Shown here one piece after another: positions 1 through 10,282 of a stretch of DNA of 64,000 nucleotides; the stretch's first letter is position 1; the number at the start of each line of letters is the position of its first letter. This DNA comes from Cotesia glomerata (Eukaryota; Arthropoda; Insecta; Hymenoptera; Braconidae), in assembly GCF_020080835.1 (NCBI RefSeq), contig NC_058165.1, positions 5,617,771 through 5,681,770 on the forward strand, written 5' to 3'. Below the pieces are notes generated by a model. The model had not been told where the DNA came from, did no database searches, and worked only from the letters and a program-made list of their open reading frames with translations. Both the position numbers and the translations under genes were made by a program.

Positions 1-547
1 TATCACTGATATTTAAGTCTATGTTCAGGACCGTCGAATGAATTACTATCTATGATGTAAAGAATCCGACCCTCGGGCCACAAACAGTACCATTCTTACC
101 TAAAGATCTTTTTGGACGAGTTGTTCTTAATGCAGATAGAGATTCATTATGCAGATTCAAAATAATCGCGATCGAAACTAATTTTAAGAAAACCGAAAAA
201 AAATTCAACATTGTTGAATTAGAAGAAAAAACTATTGTTCAATTGTAAAAAAAAATTTTATTACTACCAATAATGGTAAATGACGTAATTAAAGACAAGA
301 TTCTGGTCACAGTGGCTTTTTTTATGTTATTATAGTCCGATTTATTATCTACATAATGCAGTATCATTTAAACAAAAGAAACATTTAAGTTTTGTAGGAA
401 TGTTAATCTATTAAAAAAATATTAAATTGATGAATAGTAGTAGTTAATAGCATAAACTTGTTTTTTTTTTACAGATAAAGGTGTCTAATGAAGACATTTA
501 AATAGAAAATTTTGACCTTGGAATCTAAATTTTTGATTGTCATTTTT
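1..547. other. AT-rich gene-free stretch
   Basis: No convincing coding region, RNA gene or complete mobile element is visible here. The sequence is AT-rich with many homopolymer runs. Confidence 0.5.
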
Positions 548-647
548 AACTTTCCGCAAAGAAAATTGAAAATTTTTGAAAATCGAAGTTATTGATTTAC
601 CCCGTTTTTCGAAAATCGAGATTTCATCAGATCTTGACGTTTTAAGG
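547..647 (-). repeat. Fragment of foldback family G (inner end)
   Basis: This stretch matches the inner end of the foldback arms at 42789-44673: a degenerate AACTTCCCGC-like motif, AAAATTTTTGAAAATCG, then CCCCGTTTTTCGAAAATCGAG and TTCATCAGATCT. It is a truncated copy that ends where the next repeat begins. Confidence 0.6.
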
Positions 648-649
648 TG

Positions 650-1068
650 ATCCGATCAAAAACAGTTCCACTGTAAAAAATAGCGCCAAGTCCACGCTCA
701 TAAGACTATTATAAGAACAACATTTTTTTCCTTTACAAAAAGATATAAAATAAAAAAATTGAAAAATCCAAGTAACTGATATGATTGTATATGATTTTTG
801 ATAATTAAAAAAAATTTTGTTTCAAATTCAAAAATGAAAAAAAAACAATTTTGGAATGTACTTGGTGTGCGTGGTTGCACAATATTTTTTTTCTTGTAAA
901 ATTCGTGAAATCGATCTATTAGGACTTAAAAAAATTTGAATTACACAATGACGCACACCAAATACATTCTAAAATTGTTTTTTCTCATTTTTAAATTTGC
1001 AACAAAATTTTTTTTTAATTATCAAAAATCATATACAATCATATCAGTTACTTGGATTTTTCAATTTT
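650..1068. repeat. Foldback repeat, copy 1
   Basis: Two arms (about 735-870 and 955-1068) are inverted copies of each other around a short spacer. Shared landmarks are TCCAAGTAACTGATATGATT in one arm and its reverse complement in the other, and GGTGTGCGT near the centre. A second copy with the same leader (AAACAGTTNCACTGTAAAAAA, CGCCAAGTCCACG) lies at 61990-62412. No coding capacity; probably a non-autonomous element. Confidence 0.7.
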
Positions 1069-1289
1069 TAGTAGATTTTATAAAAATCTAACTATTGCAG
1101 CCGTCCTCATGGCACAATTTTGAAAAAATGTAGTCGTTTTCTGACTCAGTTTGTCGAGCTGAGTCAGAAAATGTATATAGTTCAAAAGTTTATATATGTA
1201 TGTATTTATTTCGGAAGAGCTAAGAACGTTTGTTGGAGATTCAGCATTTTGTGATTCACTCATTTTTATCATTACAACTAATTAATATT

Positions 1290-1759
1290 CCCAATTACAA
1301 CAAGATCAATTACTAAGAATTAGTAGATAAACTCGTACAAGGTTAATTTAATTTAGAATGCAAACAATATTAAAAATATCTTGTGATAGACCGAGACTTA
1401 AGAAATAACGAATTCGCGATCACCAGGACGTCCGTTCAATCTCAATTCCAAAGCAAGACTGTCTTTTCCAAAACTATTCTCAAATAGTCTGCCTGCTTCA
1501 CATTTCTCTTTTCCTTATTAATTTTATGATACCTCTATCGTCCTGGGATCTCGACTACGTTGACAACCATGTGCCTACCTAGGCCTAAGCCTACCGCAAT
1601 AAAACGATTTCGTTAAATCTTATTTTACAAAATATTAAAGTAACAGTACATTTCTTAAAATTACTAAAAATAGAAATATCCTAAAGAATATTCTCATCAC
1701 TTCGTCAGAAAATACTCCACTGTACTTTATTCTCCGACACGGCCATTCTGACAATCACA
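1290..1759 (-). mobile_element. Possible LTR of the Ty3/gypsy element
   Basis: On the minus strand, downstream of the gypsy integrase fragment, a purine-rich GAGGGCG tract (a possible polypurine tract) is followed by TGTGATTGTCAG, a plausible LTR start at 1759. The following ~470 bp lacks coding capacity and is AT-rich with a GC-richer middle, as LTRs often are. The far boundary is not clear and no second LTR was found in the window, so this is a tentative call resting on position and the PPT-TG junction. Confidence 0.35.
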
Positions 1760-2156
1760 CGCCCTCGGGTGTATCTAAAACATTGAGTTACAGTGATATT
1801 TTAGTTTTTGATCTTAACGGACCTCGCTTATTATAAAACGTTTTACAATAGATAAACTACATAAGAAAAATTTCAGAAGTCCTTTCCAGCAACAGAAATC
1901 CATTAATTATTTATTATACTAAGGAGTTATCGTATAGTATTCAAAAGATCGAAAAGCCATCAATCATTATTACTTATCATTTAATTATCAAACAACATTT
2001 TTTATTTCCCTCCACCAATAGACCTTTGCACTATCTCTAGGCTACCCTAGTATGCCACATACAGTATCAAACACATCTTGTAGTTACCACAACTACCTGC
2101 CCGCCACATCATCAGCTGCCCATCGCACCCTGACCAAACTAACATTAGCCACTAAT

Positions 2157-2700
2157 TTAGTTTGCAGTTGCGACTACACACTGACCATTTGCCCTACTAG
2201 TACCTGTAGCTATTAAATGCAAAATAATATTTAAAGATTTACAAAAGTCTTTAAAGTCTTTTCCCGTAAAACATGTACCTTGATCGGCAATCACACGAGC
2301 GGGGACTCCAAAAATAAATATTGCAGCCTTTAAAACTTTGATAACACTATGACTATCAATTTTACGAGTATGATGTAAATATACATGTTTGGTAAAACCA
2401 TCTACAATAACAATCACGTATTCCTTGGTATTATTTTTACCACTCAATTTACCTGTAATATCTATATGCACAGTATGCCAAGGTATGCGGGTCTTGGGGA
2501 TAGGATGCAATTCAGCTTGAAGTGAGTTTAATTTACCTGAGTGGGTTTTAGAGAGTTTACAAGTAATACAATTGTCAACAAATTTACGTACATATTTAGA
2601 CATATCCTCAAACCAGTAATATTCATAAACCTTATCAAGCGTTTTATCCCAACCCAAGTGCATCACTGACTCATGTATGGCAAACAGAAGGTTTCACCTT
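2157..2700 (-). pseudogene. Ty3/gypsy integrase fragment (pol)
   Basis: This is the integrase part of a gypsy-type pol polyprotein, which inserts retrotransposon cDNA into host DNA. Reading on the minus strand, a zinc-binding HHCC region (His residues near 2685-2655, then a CITC cysteine pair at about 2570) is followed by the catalytic core. The first catalytic Asp lies in VHIDITGKL and the second in VIADQG. The third catalytic acidic residue, expected after the ANGQ motif, is missing because the frame breaks at the 3' end. It belongs to the same retrotransposon as 3077-3525 and 8678-9190. It is inactive as it stands. Confidence 0.85.
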
Positions 2701-3525
2701 TTCTTTGTACTTTTCGATAAAGTGTACTGGCTTTAATCTCGTAAGATTTTGAGAGGTCTTCCGATAGCTCATCATTTTGTAACTTGGTGACTATTTCTGA
2801 AATTTCCGAATCGCGCCGTTGTTCAGCAAGGAATCAATCGACCGATATTTCCGCGAGTTTTACACGTTTCTCTTCAATTTTATTAATTTGTTTTGGCAAA
2901 TCGGGCAAAGGATTTCGAGAAAAGAAATCCGCGTGAGCCATGCGATTGCCTTCTCTATAAACTATATCGAATTGAAAAGCCTGTAAATAAGCCTACCATC
3001 TATGTACTCTATCGTTAAAGTCAATCTTATTTTGAGAGGACTTTAAAGAGTTGCAATCCGTCACAACGGTAAACTGTCATCCATGCAAGTAATGTCGAAA
3101 GTGTTTTATTGATTTAACGACAGCCATAGTTTCGAGTTCATAAGAATGATACCTGGACTCAGCTGGACTTGTCCTTTTACTGAAATATTCAATAACTTTA
3201 TTTTTACCATCAACTTTATGCATAAGTATTGCTCCGTATCCATTGGAACTGGCATCGGTATGCAGTTCTATGGGATAATCCGGGTCAAAAATAATTAAGA
3301 CGGGTTCATTGGTTAAAATACGAATTACTTCTTGTCGAACATTTTCATGTGCCTCAGTCCACTCAATATATTTTTTTACCTGAGGTAATTGCATATAATG
3401 GTTTCATAATTTGTGAAAATTTAGGGACAAATAGTCGAAAGTAAGACGCAAGGCCAATAAACTGTCTAAGCTGGGTAACGGTCCGAGGAGCGGGTAACAT
3501 TGTTAAAGAATTTATTTTACGACGG
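2701..3525 (-). pseudogene. Ty3/gypsy RT end, RNase H and linker (broken)
   Basis: On the minus strand this holds the end of reverse transcriptase (3525 to about 3400, with the TVTQLRQFIGLASYFR-like thumb/connection motif), then an intact RNase H core at 3394-3077 with HTDASSNGYGAIL, where the Asp is a metal-binding residue. The RNase H end and linker to integrase follow, including a recognisable HADFFSRNPLP motif. An in-frame stop near 2840 and the loss of downstream residues show that this copy is dead. The reading frame at the left end of the DNA transposon (3526-3531 duplication) is consistent with the frame at its right end, so the gypsy copy predates the insertion. Confidence 0.8.
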
Positions 3526-3531
3526 TTTGGA
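3526..3531. repeat. Left target-site duplication TTTGGA
   Basis: The hexamer TTTGGA flanks the left end of the transposon and recurs at 8672-8677 directly after the right end. Both copies lie within gypsy RT coding sequence, and one copy alone keeps that frame. Confidence 0.9.
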
Positions 3532-3834
3532 TACGGAAGCCCGGTAAACTTATGAAAAAGTGGCGCTACACAGACCCATTTTTAACATGTGTGCTACAAA
3601 CTTAAATACAAGTGTATCGATAACTGGTAAAAATTTCACAAGTTAATTTTTAACTTGTGCACTTGTGCACTCGTGAACTGGAGATAGGGATAAAATGGCG
3701 GAGATAGGGACAAAACCCTAGGCTTCAAACCCCGGCCGCCATTTAAAAATGTCAACAATAACAACTCATACGGTAGCCAAGAAAGTCGTTGCTAATTATC
3801 GCGAAATAATTTGATAAAATATCAGTCTTGGTTT
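3532..3834 (+). repeat. Left terminal inverted repeat
   Basis: It matches the reverse complement of 8361-8671 across its length, apart from an 11-bp gap after position 3544 (TTGGCTCACGG is present only in the right copy), a small difference around 3690-3720 and scattered substitutions. A near-perfect hairpin (CACAAGTTAA and TTAACTTGTG around TTT) is followed by GTGCAC-rich sequence, probably transposase-binding or structural. Confidence 0.9.
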
Positions 3835-4108
3835 ATAAAGTCAAAAATTGATGACGTGTTGATTTTTATTTTTATTGTTTTTGTATTATGAATCGTTATA
3901 AACAATAATAAAACCTGATTGTAAATACAAAAAAAAAACAGTGCTTGTGGGAAATTATGAAAATTGTGTTTAGTTTAGAGTCGAAAATTATAAAAAAATA
4001 AACAGTATGTAGTCTTACTCAATTACACATTTACCTAAAGTTTATAATTTTTAATAACTGTACTGTAAAGAATTATAGCGATATTAGAGTTTAGCAAAAT
4101 ATTTAACC

Positions 4109-5269
4109 ATGGCAGAATTTTACATAAAAAAATACTTTTTAGAAAATTATAAAATTTCTGACATTCTTCAATTGTTAATCACTAAACATGACATATGAAT
4201 TTCTATGAGCACACTCAAGAGGATTTTGTCAACACTGGGATTAAAACGAAAATATGTACCAGAATCAAATATGCGAGAAATTATTGCTGCTGCTATAGAA
4301 GAGGTTAATTCTTGTGGTTATAACTTATGTTATCGAAGTCTATGGAAAAAATTAAAATTACAATACAAACTTCGCGTTAAAAGAGAAACTGTCTACAAGA
4401 TATTGAAGATATTAGATCCTGAAGGCATAGCAAATCGTTATGGCAATAAACTACGTCGACGCCAATATATCAGTCCAGGGCCAAATTTCATGTGGCATTT
4501 AGACGGTTACAATAAGCTGAAACAGTTTGGTTTCGCAATCCATGATTGTATCGATGGTTTTTCTCGGAAAGTTATGTGGCTGGAAGTAGCAACTACTAAT
4601 AATGATCTAGCGGTTACGGCATATTATTATCTGAAAACTGTTAAACAGCTGAAATTTCTACCTACCGTGATTCGATGTGACAAAGGTTCAGAAAACGTGC
4701 TTATTGGTGAGTTGCAAACATGTATGCGAAAAATACACACCTATAAATTTTCAGGGGAAAAAAGTTTTATCCAGGGTAAAAGAATTAAAAATTAGCGCAT
4801 CGAATCATATTGGGGACGAATGCGTCAACATACAGTGGATTTTTACATACAACTTTTCAAGTGTATGTATGAAAAAGGTTTATTCGATGAGAGCAGTTTA
4901 CACATCAAGTGTTTGCAGCTTTGTTTCGGCCCGTTGTTAAAATATGACTTACAAAATAACAAGAAGCTATGGAACCAACATCGCATAAGACGACAAGCTG
5001 CACGAAATCATCTAGATGGACAACCAAATGCATTTTTCCAGTTACCTCATCAATATAACTGCCGAGATTATAAAAAAATGATAAATGTAGATACTGTTGG
5101 CCAACTAATCGAGATATTCACAAAGAAACCACAATTATTTGATCCACTAGTGAAAGAATTAACTAAATTATTAATTCCAGACTTTAAAATACCAACAAAC
5201 CCTACTGAAGCCCTCAACTTGTATAAACAAATATTAAGTGAATATGCTGCATTTAAAAGACAACAGTAA
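4109..5269 (+). pseudogene. rve/DDE integrase-type transposase, two in-frame stops
   Basis: Transposases of this type cut and rejoin the element's TIRs. One frame runs from ATG 4109 to the stop ending at 5269 (387 codons including stops), broken by TGA at 4196-4198 and TAG at 4793-4795. Downstream of a helix-turn-helix-like N-terminus (STLKRILSTLGLKRK), the catalytic core shows first Asp in MWHLDGYNKLK (about residue 131), second Asp in IRCDKGSEN (about residue 191), and Glu in RIESYWGR just after the TAG. This gives a D-D-E triad with about 40 residues between the last two. The start at 4109 is chosen because sequence between it and the TGA continues the N-terminal fold; with a strict ORF the start would be 4205. 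The TAG sits in a conserved position just before the catalytic Glu, so a strict ORF would lose activity. Confidence 0.85.
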
Positions 5270-5919
5270 AATTGATAATTACATCTATGTATATTATTTA
5301 TGTTATCTTCACATAAGTGGAAAATGATAATCCGTGTATCTCTTGAATGAATTCAAGAAGAATAGTTTGATTATGAAATAAGTGAAATTTACATGTAAAA
5401 TAAATTGTCAGTTATTGAAAAAAAATAAAATTTAATTCATGATCGAATAAAATAATTATTATAAAATAAGTATTATTGCAGCAGATGTTAATAAATGTAA
5501 TATTTTTGTTTTAGTTGTCTATTGCTATAGATTTTTTTGTTTAGTTTTTACTCAAAGCAAAATTTTATAAGCCATCTATTTGATATATATTTAAAGATAT
5601 CAATAATGGCTGAAAATTGTTTAACTTATTAAAACTGTGTAACTTATTAAAATTGTGTAACTTATTAAAACTGTTTAACTTATTAAAATTGTTTAACTTA
5701 TTGAATTAATATTTCCGTAACACTTCCATAAATTTTTATAACTATGAATAAATTAACTGAAAATAAATATTACTTATCATTATAACTACCAAACTAGTAT
5801 AATTAACTATTTGACTCTTCTATAACGAACTAATATTCTTCAGAAAATTGGTTCAAGTTTAGGAAAATTTTTTCTACCAAGAAACTTTGGCTTCATTGAA
5901 AATCTAAATAAGATGAGAT
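5270..5919. other. Shared 3' intergenic region with a tandem repeat
   Basis: This lies between the convergent transposase and kinase genes. It contains AATAAA-type polyadenylation motifs on both strands and about five tandem copies of an 18-19-bp unit (TAACTTATTAAAACTGTGT-like) at about 5618-5705. Confidence 0.6.
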
Positions 5920-8165
5920 TCAATATCGGTGCCCATTCCACTGTCGTTCAAAAACCGTAACTGAGGATAACGCTTTAGGTCTGTTACTGGGATCGTGATC
6001 GAAGCACTGACCAATATGACTACGCAGTTTAATTGGTATTTCATCCAAGTTTGGTTTCTTCTTATCCATTACAACTATACGTAAATTTGGTATTGAGAAT
6101 GGCTTTACATACCAAATACTTTCTTCTGTAAAAAGTTCAACGAAGCAACAGCTCATAGACCATACGTCAGAATTTGTACTTGCAGGCGAATTATATATTA
6201 AAATTTCAGGAGCCATATACATCGGTGTACCACAGAAATTTCGTCCGACTGTAGTATTTAGAGCTGATGTCAAAGACGAGTCACATATCTTACCGAGTCC
6301 AAGGTCACATATTTTGATCATGAAATGCTTTATTAGAATGTTTTCGGGTTTAATATCTTTATATATTATCATTGGAATCAACTCGTGAATGTAAGAAATA
6401 GCTTTACTTATTTGTAGACAAATATAGTAATTGATGTTCATCTTTTCTGAATGCTCAGTACTATCATCACGATTGTTGATAAAGAATCTTAAACTTTTAC
6501 TATCAAAATACTCCATAACAATGTACATATAAACATCGTCACTACTCACAGCCATTAGTGAAATAACATTTGGATGACAAACTGTATCCATTGTTTTCAT
6601 TTCACGAATCAAGTACTTTTGGCTAGAATTAGCAAGAATTGTTTTCACAGCCACTTCCGATCCATTCCGAATCTATTTTGCTAAAACTACGCATCCAAAT
6701 GAGCCTTTTCCTAAGATATTATTAGTAAGTTCCAGCTCACTTACGTCAATCAAGGGCGCTCTTAAAGTCACAGCTTGGACATTTTCCTTTTCAGGTAACG
6801 ATTGTTCCTTACTTGTGACAGACGGCGGTCCGTTATTCAATGTAAATGCTGGTCGATGTGAAAGTGGAATAATTTTAATAGATGAAGATTGTAGATTTAT
6901 AGCAGGTTTTTTTGCTTGCGGAATATTTTCTTTATTTGAAACTCTTATACCGAAAGAGCCCTGCCTACTAGGCAACTTGAAATCAATCCCGAATGAAGAC
7001 GAAGTCCGTTGAATCGACGGAGTCTCTCGATTTACATGATTTTTTTTGGGAATCTCTGCTTTAATAATGTTACTTGTATTGGTAGTACTGCTAGTTTTTC
7101 GCGATATAGTAAGCAAGCACAATCGTAGAAGCCCATTGGTTAGTTTAAGCTTTGATGAAAAATATCAAAAATTACATTGCTGACGCTTTACATTCGTAAA
7201 CTTAGTTATTATTTCCTCATCATTGCTGGCTAACATTACTACAGATAAATCGAAAATATGTTCGTTAAAAGTATTTCGCATAGCAGCTATACTCAATTGA
7301 CGAATTTCATCAAAAGAATAATCGGAATTGTGATCAAGTTCTATTTTTTTTATGCCTCCAACAGGATCTCGCATTTGCTTATAAAACCGTTCATCAAGAC
7401 TGCTTTTGTGTTTCCATGCAATGTACAACAGCTTTCGTTGAATTTTTTTTGTTGACTTCTGCAAATAAAATGAAAATTGCACGTTAGTATGTAAAAAAAT
7501 TTATTGAATTATCATAGCCAAATATTTTATAACATTAAATTTTCTCGAATAATTATATTAGTGTAATTCGGATTACTATTAAAATCAGTTGAATTTTTTT
7601 ATTTATTGATAAAAAAGGTTTATTTCATGGTTTTTGTTTTTCACATACCTGACTTTTTGGTTCAACTAACTTTAGTATGTTCATCTGATTTATTTTCAAG
7701 TACATCCATGATTTCTTGAATTCGACTTTTTTTGGAATTATTTTAAGTATTTTCTGTAAATAATAACAACTAATTAATTATTTTCAAAAAATTTAGCCAT
7801 TTTTCTCGCGTCAAAAATTTGTTACAAATGTAAACTCAGAGAGAAAACTTTATCAAGATTTAACTCTATGCATACATTATGAAGCATTGTTTTCTTTTAC
7901 CAACCAACATTTTATTAAGCTTTTCGAACATTTTTATTAACTCACCTTTTAAATGATTAGCATAGTAAATCTCATATTCATTGACATCTTTAACTAATAA
8001 AAGATCTTCATTTTCAATTTCAACGCGGAATTTTTCGCCATTTTCATAGTAAGTTAGGCTACTGGCACCGGGGAAGTATCTTTTGACAGTGTTAATAGAT
8101 ATTTTTATGTTTTTTACAGTTAATTTAACTGAACCGTTGTTATCAAATACTTTCACAGCATCCAT
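5920..8165 (-). pseudogene. Three-exon gene: TDP-43-N-like domain + protein kinase
   Basis: The proposed gene has exon 1 at 8165-7905, exon 2 at 7753-7649 and exon 3 at 7458-5920, all phase 0, giving about 635 residues. The exon 2 acceptor (TTTACAG), exon 2 donor (CAG/GTATGTG) and exon 3 acceptor (TTTATTTGCAG) are good; the exon 1 donor (GTTGGT) is weak. Exon 1 has an FPGASSLTYY motif like the TDP-43 N-terminal oligomerisation domain. Exon 3 holds a Ser-rich linker and a kinase: Gly-rich loop GKGSFG (about 6705-6722), ion-pair Lys in EVAVK, catalytic loop YKDIKPEN (about 6345), DLG in place of DFG (about 6300), MAPE (about 6210). In-frame stops are TGA 7165-7167 and TAG 6673-6675. It lies wholly inside the transposon, so it is a passenger gene or part of the transposition machinery; its substrate is unknown. 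Confidence 0.75.
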
Positions 8166-8360
8166 TTTTATTGAAAAAAAAAAAAATTGTACAGACCAAA
8201 ATAAAATATTTCGATTCTTTTACAGCATCAGATGTTGCAACGCATCTTGATTCTATTGACGAATTAAATAATAATAATTATTATAAGAGATTTAAATTAT
8301 GTCAATAATTTACGACGATATTATTAATAATCAAATACTTTATATCTACACTTTTATGAA
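8166..8360 (-). promoter_or_regulatory. Presumed 5' region of the kinase gene
   Basis: These ~195 bp between the right TIR and the ATG of the kinase gene are AT-rich and carry no ORF. By position they hold its promoter and 5' leader. No specific motif can be assigned. Confidence 0.35.
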
Positions 8361-8671
8361 AAACCAAGACTGATATTTTATCAAATTATTTCGCGATAAT
8401 TAGCAACGACTTTCTTGGCTACCGTATGAGTTGTTATTGTTGACATTTTTAAATGGCGGCCGGGGTTTGAAGCTTAGGGTTTTTGTATGACGCCATTCTG
8501 TCCCTATCTCCAGTTCACGAGTGCACAAGTGCACAAGTTAAAAATTAACTTGTGAAATTTTTACCAGTTATCGATACACTTGTATTTAAGTTTGTAGCAC
8601 ACATGTTAAAAATGGGTCTGTGTAGCGCCACTTTTTCATAAGTTTACCGTGAGCCAACCGGGCTTCCGTAT
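8361..8671 (-). repeat. Right terminal inverted repeat
   Basis: Reverse complement of the left TIR. It retains the 11-bp segment near the tip that the left copy has lost, with CGG at both edges of the gap, as expected for a microhomology deletion. Confidence 0.9.
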
Positions 8672-8677
8672 TTTGGA
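8672..8677. repeat. Right target-site duplication TTTGGA
   Basis: It repeats the hexamer at 3526-3531 exactly, directly after the element's terminal CTTCCGTAT. Confidence 0.9.
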
Positions 8678-9138
8678 CGAACTTCTCTATCTTTAATTTC
8701 ATACCCAAGATATGAAACAGATGTTTTAAGGAAAGAACATTTTGAAAATTAAATGAGAATCCTGCATCTATTAGAATTTTTAATACCATTCGAAGTCTTT
8801 CAAACGCTTCCTCTATTGTATCCGCAATTACTAATACATCGTCTAGGTAAACTACAACGAAAATATACGCGAGCTCACCTAATGCTTTTAAAATTGCTCT
8901 TTGAAAAACAGAAGGAGCATTTTTAAGCCCAAATGACATTGTTAAAAATTCAAACTGGCCTTCAGGAGTAACAAATGCCGTACGTTCTATAGATTCTAGA
9001 TGTATGGAAATCTGATGGAAACCGCTGGCCATATCTAAACTGATATAAAATTTAGCTTTTCTAAGTCTCGGTATTTGATTTAAAATAAGCGGCAAAGGAA
9101 ATTTGTCTACTATTGTGTTTTTATTTAAAAACTTAACG
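8678..9138 (-). pseudogene. Ty3/gypsy reverse transcriptase fragment
   Basis: Reverse transcriptase copies element RNA into cDNA. On the minus strand the frame shows DKFPLP, LDMASGFHQI (first catalytic Asp), FGLKNAPSVFQ, and the catalytic YLDD box at about 8845-8856, in the usual order for gypsy elements. It is cut on the N-terminal side by a 464-bp foldback element (9139-9602) and on the C-terminal side by the 5.1-kb DNA transposon. The same gypsy copy continues at 3525 and below. A few more RT-like residues (RIDYKLK) occur beyond the foldback at about 9603-9640, after which homology is lost. Confidence 0.85.
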
Positions 9139-9602
9139 GCTATCGTGCTGACAAGCCGCGTTATATCGTATAAATATATATTAGGGTGTGCCAAAATGTA
9201 ACTCCCGTGGAGAACCTTTTAAAATTGGAATTTTTAGTTCCGCTTTTAACAGGGGCTGCGTTTGGGCATTTCCTGATATATTTTGGTCTGAGACAATGTA
9301 TTTGATTTTCATAGAATTTTTTAACAGAAGCTTAGTTTGGGTATTTCCGGTGAAAATTAAAAATTTGGCCGGAAGTGCCCAATTAAATCTCCTGTTAAAA
9401 AATTCTATGAAAATCAAATACATTGTCTAACACCAAAATATATCAGGAAATACCCAAACGCAGCCCCTGTTAAAAGTGGAACTCAAAATTCCAATTTTAA
9501 AAGATTCTCCACGGAAGTTACATTTTGGCACACCCTAATATATCTATATATAAATGTATATATACATTTATACGATATAACGTGGCTTGTCAGCACGATA
9601 GC
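9139..9602. mobile_element. 464-bp foldback element inserted in gypsy RT
   Basis: The two halves are near-complete inverted copies, beginning GCTATCGTGCTGACAAGCC and ending with its reverse complement. They meet around a short centre near 9350. Motifs such as TTAGGGTGTGCCAAAATGTAAC recur in both arms. Open frames on both strands here are by-products of the palindrome. No clear target duplication was found. Confidence 0.85.
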
Positions 9603-9639
9603 GTTTTCAATTTATAATCGATTCTTCTCAAACTCAACA

Positions 9640-10282
9640 TGCTTTATCTATCGATCAAGACCAAGGTTAAGTTCGAAGATGAGCTTAATCGGGCGAGTAA
9701 TTTGGAAATGACAGGATTTTGAAATTTTGAAAATCATAAAAATTTATGTTTTTACTACTTCAACTTGGTATAATTACTGATCGAGACAAGATATCAAAAT
9801 TCGGTAAAATGCATCGTAAAGCTCTTTTAATAAGCTTCAATTTTCACTACTCAGAAGTGGTAATAGCGTCAATATTACTCCTTTTAGAGTTCGTTTAATA
9901 AAACAGTTTTACTGTTGCAGCCGTTTTAGAATTATTGTCTGCATCATAGCTTAATTATGATGTAAACTCAATAATTACGACAATGATCAGTCTTTCGGGT
10001 AATTCGTCAGTAAATATGTCACAAATTAGTTCTATATATTGTTTTCTTCAATTAAAATTTTATCCGGTTTCAAAATTCTGATTAATTTGGAAACTGTTGT
10101 TCCTAAGCAGTTACTTAAAATTTGGTCATTTATAATTAAAATCTTATAATCTTTGCAATTTTTTGGTAAATATTTGAGAAACTTTTTTTTCAAAAGTTAA
10201 TTTTTTTTCCAAAATTTGTTCTAAATAGTTTTAAATTTATTATTGAATTATGATTTTAATTCATGAATTAAGTTATACATTA
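9640..10282. other. AT-rich gene-free stretch
   Basis: No gene is recognised. It ends in TAA/TTA-rich sequence that merges with the tail of the SINE at 10283. Confidence 0.45.

Larger units (their letters stand above)
3532..8671. mobile_element. 5.14-kb DNA transposon (IS3EU-like) with protein-kinase gene
   Basis: The element has terminal inverted repeats of 303 bp (3532-3834) and 311 bp (8361-8671), nearly identical. They begin TACGGAAGCCCGG and are flanked by the 6-bp duplication TTTGGA. Inside are a plus-strand rve/DDE transposase (4109-5269) and a convergent minus-strand three-exon gene ending in a protein kinase domain (8165-5920), with about 650 bp between their 3' ends. From memory of the eukaryotic transposon classes, a bacterial-IS3-like integrase with a 6-bp duplication fits the IS3EU superfamily; this assignment needs a database search. 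Both genes carry in-frame stops, so this copy is probably immobile, but the near identity of the TIRs suggests a fairly recent insertion. The host target is gypsy RT. Confidence 0.9.

Noticed and set aside
1078..1272. 64-codon minus-strand frame beginning MIKMSESQNAESPT, possible gag start after the LTR
   Set aside because: Position after an LTR is suggestive, but no gag motif is seen and the pol gene lies on the other side of the LTR; too weak to call.
6815..7012. 65-codon plus-strand frame
   Set aside because: Antisense shadow of the kinase gene's linker.
9181..9430. Mirror-image 80-codon frames on both strands
   Set aside because: They are a by-product of the palindromic foldback at 9139-9602.
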